Position numbers and translations under genes: made by a program. From contig CAZJCK010000003.1 of assembly GCA_964544635.1 (NCBI GenBank), positions 1 through 64,000 of the forward strand: a DNA stretch of 64,000 nucleotides, given 5' to 3'. The DNA comes from CAZJCK01 sp964544635 (GTDB lineage: Bacteria; Zixibacteria; MSB-5A5; GN15; FEB-12). Under the pieces are notes generated by a model. The model saw only the letters and a list, made by a program, of their open reading frames with translations. It made no database searches and was not told where the DNA came from. Below, piece by piece: positions 8,079 to 17,310 of this stretch (within the stretch, counting starts at the first letter, position 1; each line of letters opens with the position of its first letter).

Positions 8079-10814
8079 ATGTCTTTACCAAAGAGAGTTA
8101 GCCTGATGGCAGCCGTGTGTTTCGGTCTGCTGGTCACCCTGTTCAGTTTGTCGTTGATTGCCGCCGAGGGGCCACGGGAGTCACGCCTCCCGGAGCTTGA
8201 GCCGCGGGTATCGGCGCAGAAGCCGGTCCAGACCACCATCTCCCCCAACGCCAACATCGCGTATGTGGTCGTCAAGTTTGTCGACCCGGCGAAGGTACGC
8301 CTTCGCTCGGGCAGCATGGTGTCGTTTAATAATCGTTCGTTGAAAGCGGTGAACGAGATTGTCGCGCCGCTTGGTTCGCAACGGGTTCGCCGGCTGATGG
8401 GCGAGGTCCAGGAACAGACACTTGATCGTGAGCGTGAGGTCCTGCAGTTCAAAACCGGCCGGGCGCTGGCGGATATGAACGCGTATTATCGCATTGACGT
8501 GAGCTCGGCTTCGGAAGCCGAGGAGCTGGTCAATCGGCTCAACGGCCTTGATGTTGTTGAGATTGCCTATGCCCAGCCGATGCCGGAACCGGCCGGGGAC
8601 ATCGATCCACCAACCGGCGATTTTGAGTCCGGCCAGTTGTATCTCGATCCGGCGCCGGCGGGTGTCGATGCTGACTGGGCACGGACACAGCCGGGGGGTG
8701 ACGGTTCGGGGGTGAAGATTGTCGATATCGAAGGCGCCTGGCAGGAGACGCATGAAGATTTGCCCACCGCTGTAGGCGGGCTGATTGGCGGCACGGAGAT
8801 CAACGATCTTGACTGGCGTAATCATGGCACGGCGGTGATTGGCGTGATGGTCGGTGCCGACAACGGTTATGGTGTAACCGGGATCGTGCCGGCAGCCGAG
8901 ATCGGTTTCTGTGCTATCGGCTCCCGTTCTATGTCGGAGGCGGTGATGCTTTCGCTCGAGGAACTGGAGCCAGGCGACCTGATCCTTATTGAATTGCATG
9001 CGCCGGGGCCGCGCTACAATTTTGAAAGCCGCAGCGACCAGTTGGGATATGTCTGCATGGAATACTGGCAGGACAGTTTCGATGCGCTGCAGTATGCCTG
9101 GGCGCGCGGTATCGTCGTCTGTGAGGCGGCCGGCAACGGCGCCGAGAATTTTGACGATGCCATCTATGGCTCGCTGTTTGATACGACTTATCGCAATTCC
9201 CACGCCATCATGTGCGGCGCCGGCTATCCGGCATCGTCGTCGAACAACCTGCAGCGACACGGTTTCTCAAACTATGGAGAACGAGTTAACCTCCAGGGGT
9301 ACGGCAGTGGCGTGTATACAACCGGTTACGGCGGCTTATTTAATGGTGGCGGGGATGAGAATCAGTATTACACGGCCGGGTTCAGCGGGACCTCATCGGC
9401 CTCACCGATCGTGACCGGTTCGGCGGCGGCGCTGCAGGGCTGGTACAAGGCGAATCATGGAGTAGTCCTGACGTCGGACCAGATACGTGAGCTGCTGGCA
9501 GCCACCGGCACGCCGCAACAAGGTTCCGTTTGGGAGCATATCGGTCCGCGGCCCAACCTGTTTGCGGCCATCAATGCAGCCACCGCACCACCGTCGCTGT
9601 ACGCAACACCGATCCTGATTGATACCTCGGTCAGTGACGGTTCGCTTCTGACGACGAGTGTCTGGCTGTACAACCGCTCGAACACGACCGCCGTTGACTT
9701 TGATATCGAGGGGAACGACAACTGGGAGCAGCCGACGGCGCCGGACTGGCTGACTACGTCACCGTCCAGCGGAACGATCTCACCCAGTGATTCGGTGGAG
9801 GTGGTGGTGTCGCTCGATGCATCGTTGCTTGAAGATCAGCCGGAAGCATATAAAGGGCTTCTGGATGTCTCGTGGAGTGCGTTCGGGTTGCCGCTTGATT
9901 CGACGACCCTGGTGCCGGTGTACATGTTGATTGAGTGTAACGATCTAACCTGGGCGGCGGCAGCCTCGGATGAACCGGAAGGCCCGGTTTTCGACTGGAT
10001 ATCAGCAAAAGATTTGGGCAACCGGGTTCCGAACTCGGCGTTCAATAACCAGCCGGGCGCCGATCCGCTCGACGACGGGACGAGCGACGGTTTGTTGCTG
10101 GGCTTTGACTTTCCGTTCTATGACAGTGTAACATATAATCGCGCCTATGTCGGGGTGAACGGTGCGCTGTCGTTTACCGACGCCGGTCTCGATTTCGACG
10201 GCTTCTTCGGCGATTTGAACATACCGGGGAATGATTTCTCCACAATCGTGTCGGCGTTCTGGAACGATCTGATTATCGACCAGGTTCGGGCGCCGGATGC
10301 GGGTGTATACCTCTACAAAACGCCGGGGCTGGATACGGCGGTGATCGAGTGGCACAAGGTGTCGAGCTTCAATGCCGCCGCGGATACGACCATTACCTTC
10401 CAGGTCATCCTGACAAAGTACGGCGAAATCGTGTTGCAGTATCTCGATGTCGGTGTGACCGGGTTGGAAAACTCGGCGACGATCGGCGTGTCGGAGATTG
10501 GATGCCGGGCTTTGAATTACTTTGACAACGGTGCGCCGGCGGAGCATACGGTTGCCGACGGGATGCGTGTCGAACTGACCAATACGACGCGCCAGCTGGT
10601 CCTTGGCGGTGACTGGGATGGCGATGGCGCGGTGTCGCCTATTGACCTGTCGGCGATGGTCGACTACAGTTTCTCCGGTGGACCGGGACCGACCAATCCG
10701 TGGCAGGGCGATGTCAATTGTGATGGCACCGTCGATCCGATCGACATAGCCCAGACGGTCGATTACCTGTTTGCGGGTGGCCCGGGGCCGTGTAAGCAGT
10801 TGATTTACTTCTAA
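8079..10814 (+). CDS. Exported subtilisin-like (S8) protease with C-terminal dockerin repeats
   Basis: A 911-residue secreted serine protease. The signal peptide is about residues 1-29. A propeptide-like region runs to about 170. The S8 domain carries Asp216 (VKIVDIEG), His249 (NHGTAVIGV), the oxyanion Asn353 (AAGNG) and Ser439 (GTSSASP). After about residue 500 come a beta-sandwich region (about 505-610, BACON/Ig-like) and a nidogen-like region with FPFYD and FWNDLI motifs. The final 65 residues hold two calcium-binding dockerin-type repeats, beginning GDWDGDGAVSP and GDVNCDGTVDP, each followed by a VDYxF helix. Such repeats are widespread in Zixibacteria-like genomes and may serve surface attachment rather than a cellulosome, since no cohesin is visible here. 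The ribosome site GGAGGA precedes ATG 8079. Confidence 0.92.
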   Translation: MSLPKRVSLMAAVCFGLLVTLFSLSLIAAEGPRESRLPELEPRVSAQKPVQTTISPNANIAYVVVKFVDPAKVRLRSGSMVSFNNRSLKAVNEIVAPLGSQRVRRLMGEVQEQTLDREREVLQFKTGRALADMNAYYRIDVSSASEAEELVNRLNGLDVVEIAYAQPMPEPAGDIDPPTGDFESGQLYLDPAPAGVDADWARTQPGGDGSGVKIVDIEGAWQETHEDLPTAVGGLIGGTEINDLDWRNHGTAVIGVMVGADNGYGVTGIVPAAEIGFCAIGSRSMSEAVMLSLEELEPGDLILIELHAPGPRYNFESRSDQLGYVCMEYWQDSFDALQYAWARGIVVCEAAGNGAENFDDAIYGSLFDTTYRNSHAIMCGAGYPASSSNNLQRHGFSNYGERVNLQGYGSGVYTTGYGGLFNGGGDENQYYTAGFSGTSSASPIVTGSAAALQGWYKANHGVVLTSDQIRELLAATGTPQQGSVWEHIGPRPNLFAAINAATAPPSLYATPILIDTSVSDGSLLTTSVWLYNRSNTTAVDFDIEGNDNWEQPTAPDWLTTSPSSGTISPSDSVEVVVSLDASLLEDQPEAYKGLLDVSWSAFGLPLDSTTLVPVYMLIECNDLTWAAAASDEPEGPVFDWISAKDLGNRVPNSAFNNQPGADPLDDGTSDGLLLGFDFPFYDSVTYNRAYVGVNGALSFTDAGLDFDGFFGDLNIPGNDFSTIVSAFWNDLIIDQVRAPDAGVYLYKTPGLDTAVIEWHKVSSFNAAADTTITFQVILTKYGEIVLQYLDVGVTGLENSATIGVSEIGCRALNYFDNGAPAEHTVADGMRVELTNTTRQLVLGGDWDGDGAVSPIDLSAMVDYSFSGGPGPTNPWQGDVNCDGTVDPIDIAQTVDYLFAGGPGPCKQLIYF

Positions 10815-10844
10815 ACGGCAAAGAACACCAGCACGACGCTATGG

Positions 10845-10880
10845 CGCAGATCCCGCAATGTGGGGTCTGCGTTTTCTTTT
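10845..10880 (+). terminator. Rho-independent terminator after the subtilase gene
   Basis: CGCAGATCCC (10845-10854) pairs with GGGGTCTGCG (10862-10871), with one T-G wobble and a 7-base loop, followed by TTTTCTTTT. Confidence 0.85.
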
Positions 10881-11093
10881 GTGGCAAGAGTACGGTCGTA
10901 GCGCAGATTTGTAGCCCGGCATCTCAAATTCGCCGAAGGCGAATGCAGAGTTCCAGCTGACCGCCGCACGCTCTGGCTTATCCGGGCTGTAGAGGCAAGT
11001 GTCGGGGTTCTCCATCCGGCAGGAGGCGGATTCCGGAATCCGACCTACGAATTCTGGCGGGTGGGGTACCGAGGTTATGGATGAGGGCCGGGA
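10881..11093. other. Gene-free spacer with small palindromes between convergent genes
   Basis: No coding frame is convincing here. Two compact palindromes are visible, ATTCGCC-GAA-GGCGAAT and GGATTCCGGAATCC. They may be decayed intergenic repeats. Confidence 0.5.
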
Positions 11094-11122
11094 TGAAAGA
11101 AACCCCACCTGAAAGGCGGGGT
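11094..11122 (-). terminator. Terminator of the nuo operon
   Basis: On the minus strand ACCCCGCCT-TTC-AGGTGGGGT forms a 9-bp stem with one G-T wobble, followed by TTTCTTTC. It lies about 30 bases past the nuoN stop. Closely similar hairpins, CCCACCTGAAAGGTAGG-like, occur in the repeat island near 48.6 and 49.4 kb. Confidence 0.7.
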
Positions 11123-11151
11123 ACCAGACTTGATTCGTTGGTCGACAGCTG

Positions 11152-12600
11152 CTAGATGAAGGCGAAGATGGCCATACGCGACCACTGCAGCAGTTGCTCG
11201 GGAAAGATACCAAAGCCGAGGGTACCAACCGCACAGACCGCGAGTACGAGCACGGCGGCCGGCGAATAGGTAATCGGCGCATAGCGGCCCTCGGCCTCGT
11301 CGAAGTAGGCGGTCTTCACGACCCGCAGGTAGTAATAGACCGAGACGAATGAATTGAGCACACCGATGATGGCCAACCACACCTGGCCGTCGCGAACCGC
11401 CGCCGAGAACAGGTAGAACTTGCCGACAAAACCGACGGTTGCCGGAAAACCGGCCAGGGCAAACATGAAGATGGCAAGCACGACCGAAAGGTAAGGTGCA
11501 TGTTTGGCCAGTCCGGCCAGTTCTGAGAACTCGGAGGTGCAGCCGACGCGTGTTTCGAGGATCGTTATGACGGTAAAGGCGCCGAAGTTGAAGAGCATGT
11601 AACCGACCAGATAGACAATCGAGGCCGCGACGGCGTCCTCTCCCCCGACCGCGAGCGCCACCAGGACGTAGCCGGCATGGGCGATCGACGAGTAGGCGAG
11701 CATGCGTTTGACGTTATCCTGTCGCAGGGCGAGGATGTTGCCGACGGTCATGGTGAGGACGGCGAGGAGCCAGAACGCTTCGGTCATCATTTCGACCTGG
11801 TCGAAACCGTACATGAAGATGCGCAGCAGGGCGGCAAAACCGGCCGCTTTGGGGCCGACCGAGAAGAAGGCGGTAACCGGTGTCGGAGCGCCCTGGTAAA
11901 CGTCGGGAACCCACGAATGAAACGGCACGGCGGCGACTTTGAACGCGAAGCCGACAAGCGTCAGCCCGGCGCCGACCAGAAGGAAGGTCGGTTGGGCGGC
12001 GACGATGGCGTTGTAGTTGGCGGCAATTTCGCGGAGGTTGGTGGTGCCGGAAGCGCCGTAGACAAAGGCGATCCCCATGAGCAGGAAGGCCGACGCGAAG
12101 GCGCCCATGATAAAATACTTCAGGCCGGCTTCGTTGGATACCAGTGAGCGCTTGGAGTAGCCGGCCATGACATAGAGCGGCACCGACATGACTTCGAGAC
12201 CGAGGAAGATGACGACCAGGTCGTTGGTGTTGGCCATGATCATCATGCCCATGGTGCTGAAGAGCAGGAGGGCGTAGTATTCCGGACGCTGGATGCCCTT
12301 GGCGGTCAGGTAGCGATAGGCAATGAACAGCGCCAGCATGGAGGAAAACAGGAAGATCAGTTTAAACGACACGCCGAAGGTGTCGCAGGTGACCATACCG
12401 GCGAAGCCGGAGTCCTGGTGACCCCATTGCGCGAACGCCAGCATCATCGCCGCGACCAGCCCGGAGAGGGCGATGATCGGGACGATGCGCTCAACGACGC
12501 GAATTATGCCGAAGACCAGGATGACACTGGCGGCAATGAGAAGCGCCAGTTCCGGTCCGATCAGGCCAAATCGTATGGATGCTACTGTTTGTTCAAGCAT
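11152..12600 (-). CDS. nuoN: NADH-quinone oxidoreductase subunit N
   Basis: A 482-residue, very hydrophobic antiporter-like subunit of the membrane arm of complex I, with about 14 predicted membrane helices. Diagnostic segments include the charged helix stretch KVAAVPFHSWVPDVYQGAPT and the AYSSIAHAGY motif shared by NuoL/M/N and Mrp antiporters. The lysine and glutamate residues of the proton path are present in these segments. It is the last gene of the operon, separated from nuoM by a short glutaredoxin gene, and is followed by a hairpin terminator. Length and position are typical. Confidence 0.97.
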   Translation of the reverse strand: MLEQTVASIRFGLIGPELALLIAASVILVFGIIRVVERIVPIIALSGLVAAMMLAFAQWGHQDSGFAGMVTCDTFGVSFKLIFLFSSMLALFIAYRYLTAKGIQRPEYYALLLFSTMGMMIMANTNDLVVIFLGLEVMSVPLYVMAGYSKRSLVSNEAGLKYFIMGAFASAFLLMGIAFVYGASGTTNLREIAANYNAIVAAQPTFLLVGAGLTLVGFAFKVAAVPFHSWVPDVYQGAPTPVTAFFSVGPKAAGFAALLRIFMYGFDQVEMMTEAFWLLAVLTMTVGNILALRQDNVKRMLAYSSIAHAGYVLVALAVGGEDAVAASIVYLVGYMLFNFGAFTVITILETRVGCTSEFSELAGLAKHAPYLSVVLAIFMFALAGFPATVGFVGKFYLFSAAVRDGQVWLAIIGVLNSFVSVYYYLRVVKTAYFDEAEGRYAPITYSPAAVLVLAVCAVGTLGFGIFPEQLLQWSRMAIFAFI

Positions 12601-12644
12601 AATTCAAAAACCGTGTGCGACGACCGTCGCACGGGTTAGAAGCC

Positions 12645-12860
12645 TCAGCCACCGCCGAAGCCTAATTTCACCTCACCGTCGGCCTCGACAATCACCGGCA
12701 CGATACTCTTACCGTTCGACAGCTCGAGCACTTTATCCTTGGCACCGGGGGTGTCGTGGATATCGATTTCGGTGAAGTCAATACCCTGTTCGGTGTAATG
12801 CTTCCGGGCGGCGGCGCAGTAAGGACAACCTTCCTTCGTATAGATGGTGACGTTACTCAT
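12645..12860 (-). CDS. Small glutaredoxin-like thiol protein inside the nuo operon
   Basis: A 71-residue protein starting MSNVTIYTKEGCPYC, with the redox motif C12-P-Y-C15 and a thioredoxin-fold pattern including the cis-Pro region SIVPVIV. It ends GFGGG, as in the short Uxx-star/NrdH-like glutaredoxin group. The frame is open farther upstream, but the ATG at 12860 overlaps the nuoM stop codon (ATGAGTAA) and has a GGAGGAGGCGC ribosome site within nuoM, so it is translationally coupled. A thiol-disulfide or Fe-S cluster-handling role for complex I would fit the position, but this is inference; the gene is not part of standard nuo operons. Confidence 0.85.
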   Translation of the reverse strand: MSNVTIYTKEGCPYCAAARKHYTEQGIDFTEIDIHDTPGAKDKVLELSNGKSIVPVIVEADGEVKLGFGGG

Positions 12861-14445
12861 GCGCCTCCTCCTTGTTCTTGGTTGCGGTCGAGACGGTCGC
12901 GGGAACCTCCTGCGGCGTTTCGGCCAGTTGTATCTCGTACTCATCAGTCAGATGCGCCGATCGTGCCTGCGAAACCTGGTAGAGAACCTGTTTCACCGAC
13001 GGTTCGATGCGGTCGAGGAACGGCTTGGGATAGATGCCGATCCAGAAGATAAGTACAACCAAAGGAACTAAAATCAATTTTTCGCGTGGTGTCAAATCGG
13101 TCAGCTCCTTGTTCTCTTCCTTGTCGACCTTGCCGAAGATGACCCGCTGGTACATCCAGAGCATGTAGCAGGCGGCGAGGATGACGCCCGAGGCGGCGAG
13201 GACGGCATAGGTGACGTTGAACTTGAAGGCGCCGAGCAGAATAAGGAACTCACCGACGAAGCCGTTGGTGAACGGCAGGCCGATGGAGGACAGGGTAACG
13301 ATCATGAAGATGGTCGAGAAGACCGGCATCACCCTGGCCAGGCCGCCGAAATCCTCGATCAACCGGGTATGACGGCGTTCGTAGATCATCCCCACCAGGA
13401 GGAAGAGCGCGCCAGTCGACACTCCGTGGTTGATCATCTGCAGCACCGCGCCTTCCATGCCCTGAATGTTCAACACAAACAGGCCGAGCATGATAAAGCC
13501 CATGTGCGACACCGATGAGAAGGCGACGAGCGACTTGACGTCTTTCTGCACCATGGCGACCAGGGCGCCGTAGATGATGGCGATGACGGCCAGCACGCAC
13601 ATCCAGGGAACGAAGGTCATGGTAGCGTCGGGGAACATCGGCAGACAGATGCGAATGAAACCGTAGGTGCCCATCTTGAGCAGCACGCCGGCCAGGATGA
13701 CCGATCCGGCGGTGGGCGCCTGTACGTGGGCATCGGGTAACCAGGTATGGAAAGGCCAGACCGGTACTTTAATCGCAAACGCCAGGGCGAATGCGCCGAA
13801 GAGCCAGAGCTGGATGTTGGGCGCCAGATTCAGGGCAGCCAGTTTCATCATATCGAACGAGTATTCGCCGGCCACGTTGTGGTAGGCGAACAAGAGATAG
13901 ATGACGGCGACGAGCATGAGGAGCGAGCCGAACATCGTAAAGAGCACGAACTTGATCGCGGCGTAGACACGGCGCGGGCCGCCCCACAGACCGATGAGGA
14001 AATACATCGGGATGAGCATTACTTCCCAGAAGAGATAGAACAGGAAGAGATCGAGGGCGCAGAAGACGCCGATCATACCGGTCTCCAGCAACAGCAATGA
14101 AATAAAAAAGCCCTTGATGCCCTTGGTGATGGAGCGCCAGGACGCAAGAATGGCGAGCACCTGCAATACGGTGGTCATCACGATGAGCAGCATCGAAATG
14201 CCGTCGACACCGATATAGTAGTTAATACCAAAGGTGGCGATCCAGGGGATGTTCACCTCCATCTGCATGCCGGAGGCGAGCGGGTCGAACAGCGCCCAGA
14301 GCATGAACGAGACAAGCATGGTGACGAACGACACCAGCAGCGCCACGCCTTTAACGGTATCCTCCTGCTTTTTGGGCACCAGCATAATCAGCAGGGCGCC
14401 GATGAGCGGGAGGAAGATCAGTAATGTGAGTATGCTGCTATCCAT
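12853..14445 (-). CDS. nuoM: NADH-quinone oxidoreductase subunit M
   Basis: A 530-residue antiporter-like subunit of the complex I membrane arm. Typical segments are FALAFAIKVPVWPFHTWLPD and SLVAFSSVSHMGF, and the conserved Glu/Lys pair of the proton channel lies in the early helices (LLLETGMIGVF). The C-terminus after the last helix is a hydrophilic tail of about 40 residues rich in Glu, which overlaps the glutaredoxin start by 8 bases. It is preceded by nuoL with a 3-base gap. Confidence 0.97.
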   Translation of the reverse strand: MDSSILTLLIFLPLIGALLIMLVPKKQEDTVKGVALLVSFVTMLVSFMLWALFDPLASGMQMEVNIPWIATFGINYYIGVDGISMLLIVMTTVLQVLAILASWRSITKGIKGFFISLLLLETGMIGVFCALDLFLFYLFWEVMLIPMYFLIGLWGGPRRVYAAIKFVLFTMFGSLLMLVAVIYLLFAYHNVAGEYSFDMMKLAALNLAPNIQLWLFGAFALAFAIKVPVWPFHTWLPDAHVQAPTAGSVILAGVLLKMGTYGFIRICLPMFPDATMTFVPWMCVLAVIAIIYGALVAMVQKDVKSLVAFSSVSHMGFIMLGLFVLNIQGMEGAVLQMINHGVSTGALFLLVGMIYERRHTRLIEDFGGLARVMPVFSTIFMIVTLSSIGLPFTNGFVGEFLILLGAFKFNVTYAVLAASGVILAACYMLWMYQRVIFGKVDKEENKELTDLTPREKLILVPLVVLIFWIGIYPKPFLDRIEPSVKQVLYQVSQARSAHLTDEYEIQLAETPQEVPATVSTATKNKEEAHE

Positions 14446-14448
14446 ACC

Positions 14449-16389
14449 TTACCACACCATCCATGCAATGAGAATGAGCACGCCGACCGAGAAGGCGGTT
14501 GCATAGCCGCGCAGCATTCCGGACTGGGAGCCGCGCAGCCACTCGGACATGTCGTTGTACACGGTCGCCATACCGTTCACGAAGCCGTCGATGAGAACGA
14601 CATCGACAAATTTCCACAGGAAGACGGAGCCGCCGACAATCGGCCGGACGATGACGGCACCGTAGATTTCATCAACGTAATACTTGTTAACCAGCAGGTT
14701 TTTGATACCGCTGAACGATTCCGCAACCCTGGTCGCCAGTTCGGTGCGCTTGAGATAGAAGAGTCGGGCGATGACGATGGTGATCAAAACGAGTGCAACC
14801 GAGCAGCCCATGAGGATCCATTCCATGGTGGTATCGGCGCCGGCGGCCATCAGGGCGTGTGAGGCGCCGTGACCGCTGACGGAGTAACCGGCGAGGACCG
14901 GTGCCAGCCAGTGCTCGAAATGGTTGGTCACGCCAAAGATGTGAGGCATGCCGATGTAGCCGCCAATTATCGAGAGCACCGCCAGCGCCATGAGCGGGAC
15001 GGTCATCGAGAAGGGGGATTCGTGCAGGTGCGACCGGGTGTGATCGTCCATGCGCTCTTTGCCGTGGAAGGTCATGTAGACCAGGCGGAACATGTAGAAA
15101 GCGGTCAGGCCGGCGGTGGCGAAACCGATCACCCAGAAGACAGCGTGGCCGTATTGCGACGAGAACGCTTTCCAGAGAATCTCATCCTTGGAAAAGAAGC
15201 CGGAGAAGCCGGGAATGCCGGCGATAGCCAGGGTCGCGATGAGGAATGTCCAGTAGGTGATCGGGAGATACTTTTTGAGACCGCCCATCCTGCGCATATC
15301 CTGTTCCTCGGACATGGCGTGGATGACCGAGCCGGAACCGAGGAAGAGGAGCGCCTTGAAGAAGGCGTGGGTCATCAGGTGGAAGATGCCGGCGGCGAAG
15401 GCGGCCACACCCATGGCCAGGAACATGTAGCCAAGCTGGCTGACAGTTGAGTAGGCAAGGACGCGCTTGATATCGTTCTGGGCCAGGCCGATGGTGGCGG
15501 CGAAGAAAGCGGTGGCGGCGCCGATGATGGCGACGACAAGCAAGGCGTCGGAGGCCATCATGTACAACTGTGAGGTGCGGGCGATCATGTAGACGCCGGC
15601 AGTGACCATAGTGGCGGCGTGGATGAGCGCCGAAACCGGGGTGGGGCCTTCCATAGCGTCGGGCAGCCAGACATACAGCGGAATCTGCGCCGATTTGCCG
15701 GTGGCGCCGACGAACAACAGCAGGCAGGCGGCGGTGATGAGGCCGCCCCCGGCGGTAAAGACGAGTGAGGCGTTGGCGCTGACGGTCAGGAAATCAAGTG
15801 AGCCGACCTGCCAGAAGATGATGAACATGCCAAGCAGGAAGCCGAAGTCGCCGATGCGGTTGACGATGAACGCCTTCTTGCCGGCGTCGGAAGCCGACTG
15901 CTTTTCAAACCAGAAGCCGATCAGCAGGTATGAACACAACCCGACGCCTTCCCAACCGACAAACATCAGGAGGAAATTGTCGGCGAGGACGAGTGTGAGC
16001 ATCGAAAAGGTAAAGAGGTTGAGATAGGCAAAGTAGCGTCCAAAGCCCGGATCGTGCGCCATGTAGCCGGTCGAGTAAACGTGGATGAGGAAGCCGACAC
16101 CGGTGACGACGAGGATCATCACGGCCGAAAGCGGATCCAAAAGCAGGCCGATGTTAACGTGGAATGAACCTGATGGTATCCAGGTAAACAGTGTCTGCTC
16201 GATGACGCGGGCGGTCTCGGGGAGCGCCTTGAGGTCGAAGAAGAGCAGCAGCGAGATGACAAAGGAGAGTCCGACCGTGGTGCAGGCGACGGCGTTGACA
16301 ACCGGGCGCGGCAGTTTGCCGATAAACAGGCCGTTGATGACAAAGCCGATCAGCGGCAGGAGCGGTACCAGATATAGATATTCAGCCAT
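14449..16389 (-). CDS. nuoL: NADH-quinone oxidoreductase subunit L
   Basis: A 646-residue subunit at the distal end of the membrane arm, with the long C-terminal extension that forms the lateral amphipathic helix. Diagnostic stretches are LLMFVGWEGVGLCSYLLIGFW, IPLYVWLPDAMEGPTPVSAL and VLAYSTVSQLGYMF. The length is usual for NuoL (600-650). It sits between nuoK (9-base gap) and nuoM (3-base gap), so it is co-translated within the operon. Confidence 0.97.
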   Translation of the reverse strand: MAEYLYLVPLLPLIGFVINGLFIGKLPRPVVNAVACTTVGLSFVISLLLFFDLKALPETARVIEQTLFTWIPSGSFHVNIGLLLDPLSAVMILVVTGVGFLIHVYSTGYMAHDPGFGRYFAYLNLFTFSMLTLVLADNFLLMFVGWEGVGLCSYLLIGFWFEKQSASDAGKKAFIVNRIGDFGFLLGMFIIFWQVGSLDFLTVSANASLVFTAGGGLITAACLLLFVGATGKSAQIPLYVWLPDAMEGPTPVSALIHAATMVTAGVYMIARTSQLYMMASDALLVVAIIGAATAFFAATIGLAQNDIKRVLAYSTVSQLGYMFLAMGVAAFAAGIFHLMTHAFFKALLFLGSGSVIHAMSEEQDMRRMGGLKKYLPITYWTFLIATLAIAGIPGFSGFFSKDEILWKAFSSQYGHAVFWVIGFATAGLTAFYMFRLVYMTFHGKERMDDHTRSHLHESPFSMTVPLMALAVLSIIGGYIGMPHIFGVTNHFEHWLAPVLAGYSVSGHGASHALMAAGADTTMEWILMGCSVALVLITIVIARLFYLKRTELATRVAESFSGIKNLLVNKYYVDEIYGAVIVRPIVGGSVFLWKFVDVVLIDGFVNGMATVYNDMSEWLRGSQSGMLRGYATAFSVGVLILIAWMVW

Positions 16390-16398
16390 ACCCCTCCC

Positions 16399-16701
16399 CT
16401 ATCGCCTCAACAGGTTGAAGCGGTCGACATTTATCGACTCGCGGTTTCGGTAGACAGTGATCACCATGGCCAGTCCGACGGCTGCTTCGGCGGCGGCAAC
16501 GGTAAGCACCAGGAAAACGATCACGTGACCCTCGAGATTGTTCAGGAAAGTCGAGAACGAAATGAGCGCCAGGTTACCGGCATTGAGCATCAGTTCGATC
16601 GACATGAACATGACGATAATATTACGGCAGATCATTACTCCGAGCATGCCAATAGCAAAGAGCACGACGGCGACGACCAGGAATGCGGAGACAGATATCA
16701 T
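16399..16701 (-). CDS. nuoK: NADH-quinone oxidoreductase subunit K
   Basis: A 100-residue, three-helix membrane subunit. The segment MFMSIELMLNAGNLALISF contains the conserved glutamate of helix 2, and VLTVAAAEAAVGLAMVI carries the second conserved glutamate; both belong to the axial proton path. The size matches the family (about 100). The gaps to nuoJ and nuoL are only 6 and 9 bases. Confidence 0.97.
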   Translation of the reverse strand: MISVSAFLVVAVVLFAIGMLGVMICRNIIVMFMSIELMLNAGNLALISFSTFLNNLEGHVIVFLVLTVAAAEAAVGLAMVITVYRNRESINVDRFNLLRR

Positions 16702-16707
16702 ACCCTG

Positions 16708-17310
16708 CTACCCTACCACTTCATCGACCGACTGGCCGGTCTGTTGCGTATCCGATTCTTCCGGCTGGCTGAGCGGCAACGGAGCTTCGCCTTTCTCGCG
16801 TCGGGCGATAATGACGGCACCGACGATAGCGGCCAGGAGGAGGACACCGGTGAGTTCGAAAGCATAGACATATTTCGTAAACATGAGCATGGCGACATCG
16901 CGCACCGAACCGAAATTTGCCGGAAGATTGGCGAGAACGCCGGTGGCGCGATCGCCGACCAGGAGGCCGCCGCGGACGACGAAGGTAAGCTCGACGATAA
17001 ACAGGATGGCGACGAGGTACCTGGTGAAGCGCGAGAGGGGCGGCGAGTCGGAGCCGAGGTCTTCACTGCCCCGCAGATTCAGGAGCATGATGACAAACAG
17101 GAAGAGGACGAGGATGGCGCCGGCGTAGACGATCACGAGGATAGCACCGAGAAAGAGCGCGCCGAGCTGGATATACAGGACCGCCTGCGCCACCAGCGAC
17201 AGGATCAGGTAGAGCACCGAGGCTACCGGGTTGCGCTGGATGATCATCATGGTACCGCCGAAGACGGCGATGACCGCCGAGATCAGGAATATGGCAAGGT
17301 CAAGATTCAT
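16708..17310 (-). CDS. nuoJ: NADH-quinone oxidoreductase subunit J
   Basis: A 200-residue membrane subunit with five predicted helices. The pattern SVLYLILSLVAQAVLYIQLGALFLGAI with the following VYAGAILVLFLFVIMLLN is diagnostic, including the glycine-rich pi-bulge helix 3. A charged C-terminal tail follows the last helix. The start ATG overlaps the nuoI stop (ATGA), showing tight coupling. Confidence 0.96.
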   Translation of the reverse strand: MNLDLAIFLISAVIAVFGGTMMIIQRNPVASVLYLILSLVAQAVLYIQLGALFLGAILVIVYAGAILVLFLFVIMLLNLRGSEDLGSDSPPLSRFTRYLVAILFIVELTFVVRGGLLVGDRATGVLANLPANFGSVRDVAMLMFTKYVYAFELTGVLLLAAIVGAVIIARREKGEAPLPLSQPEESDTQQTGQSVDEVVG

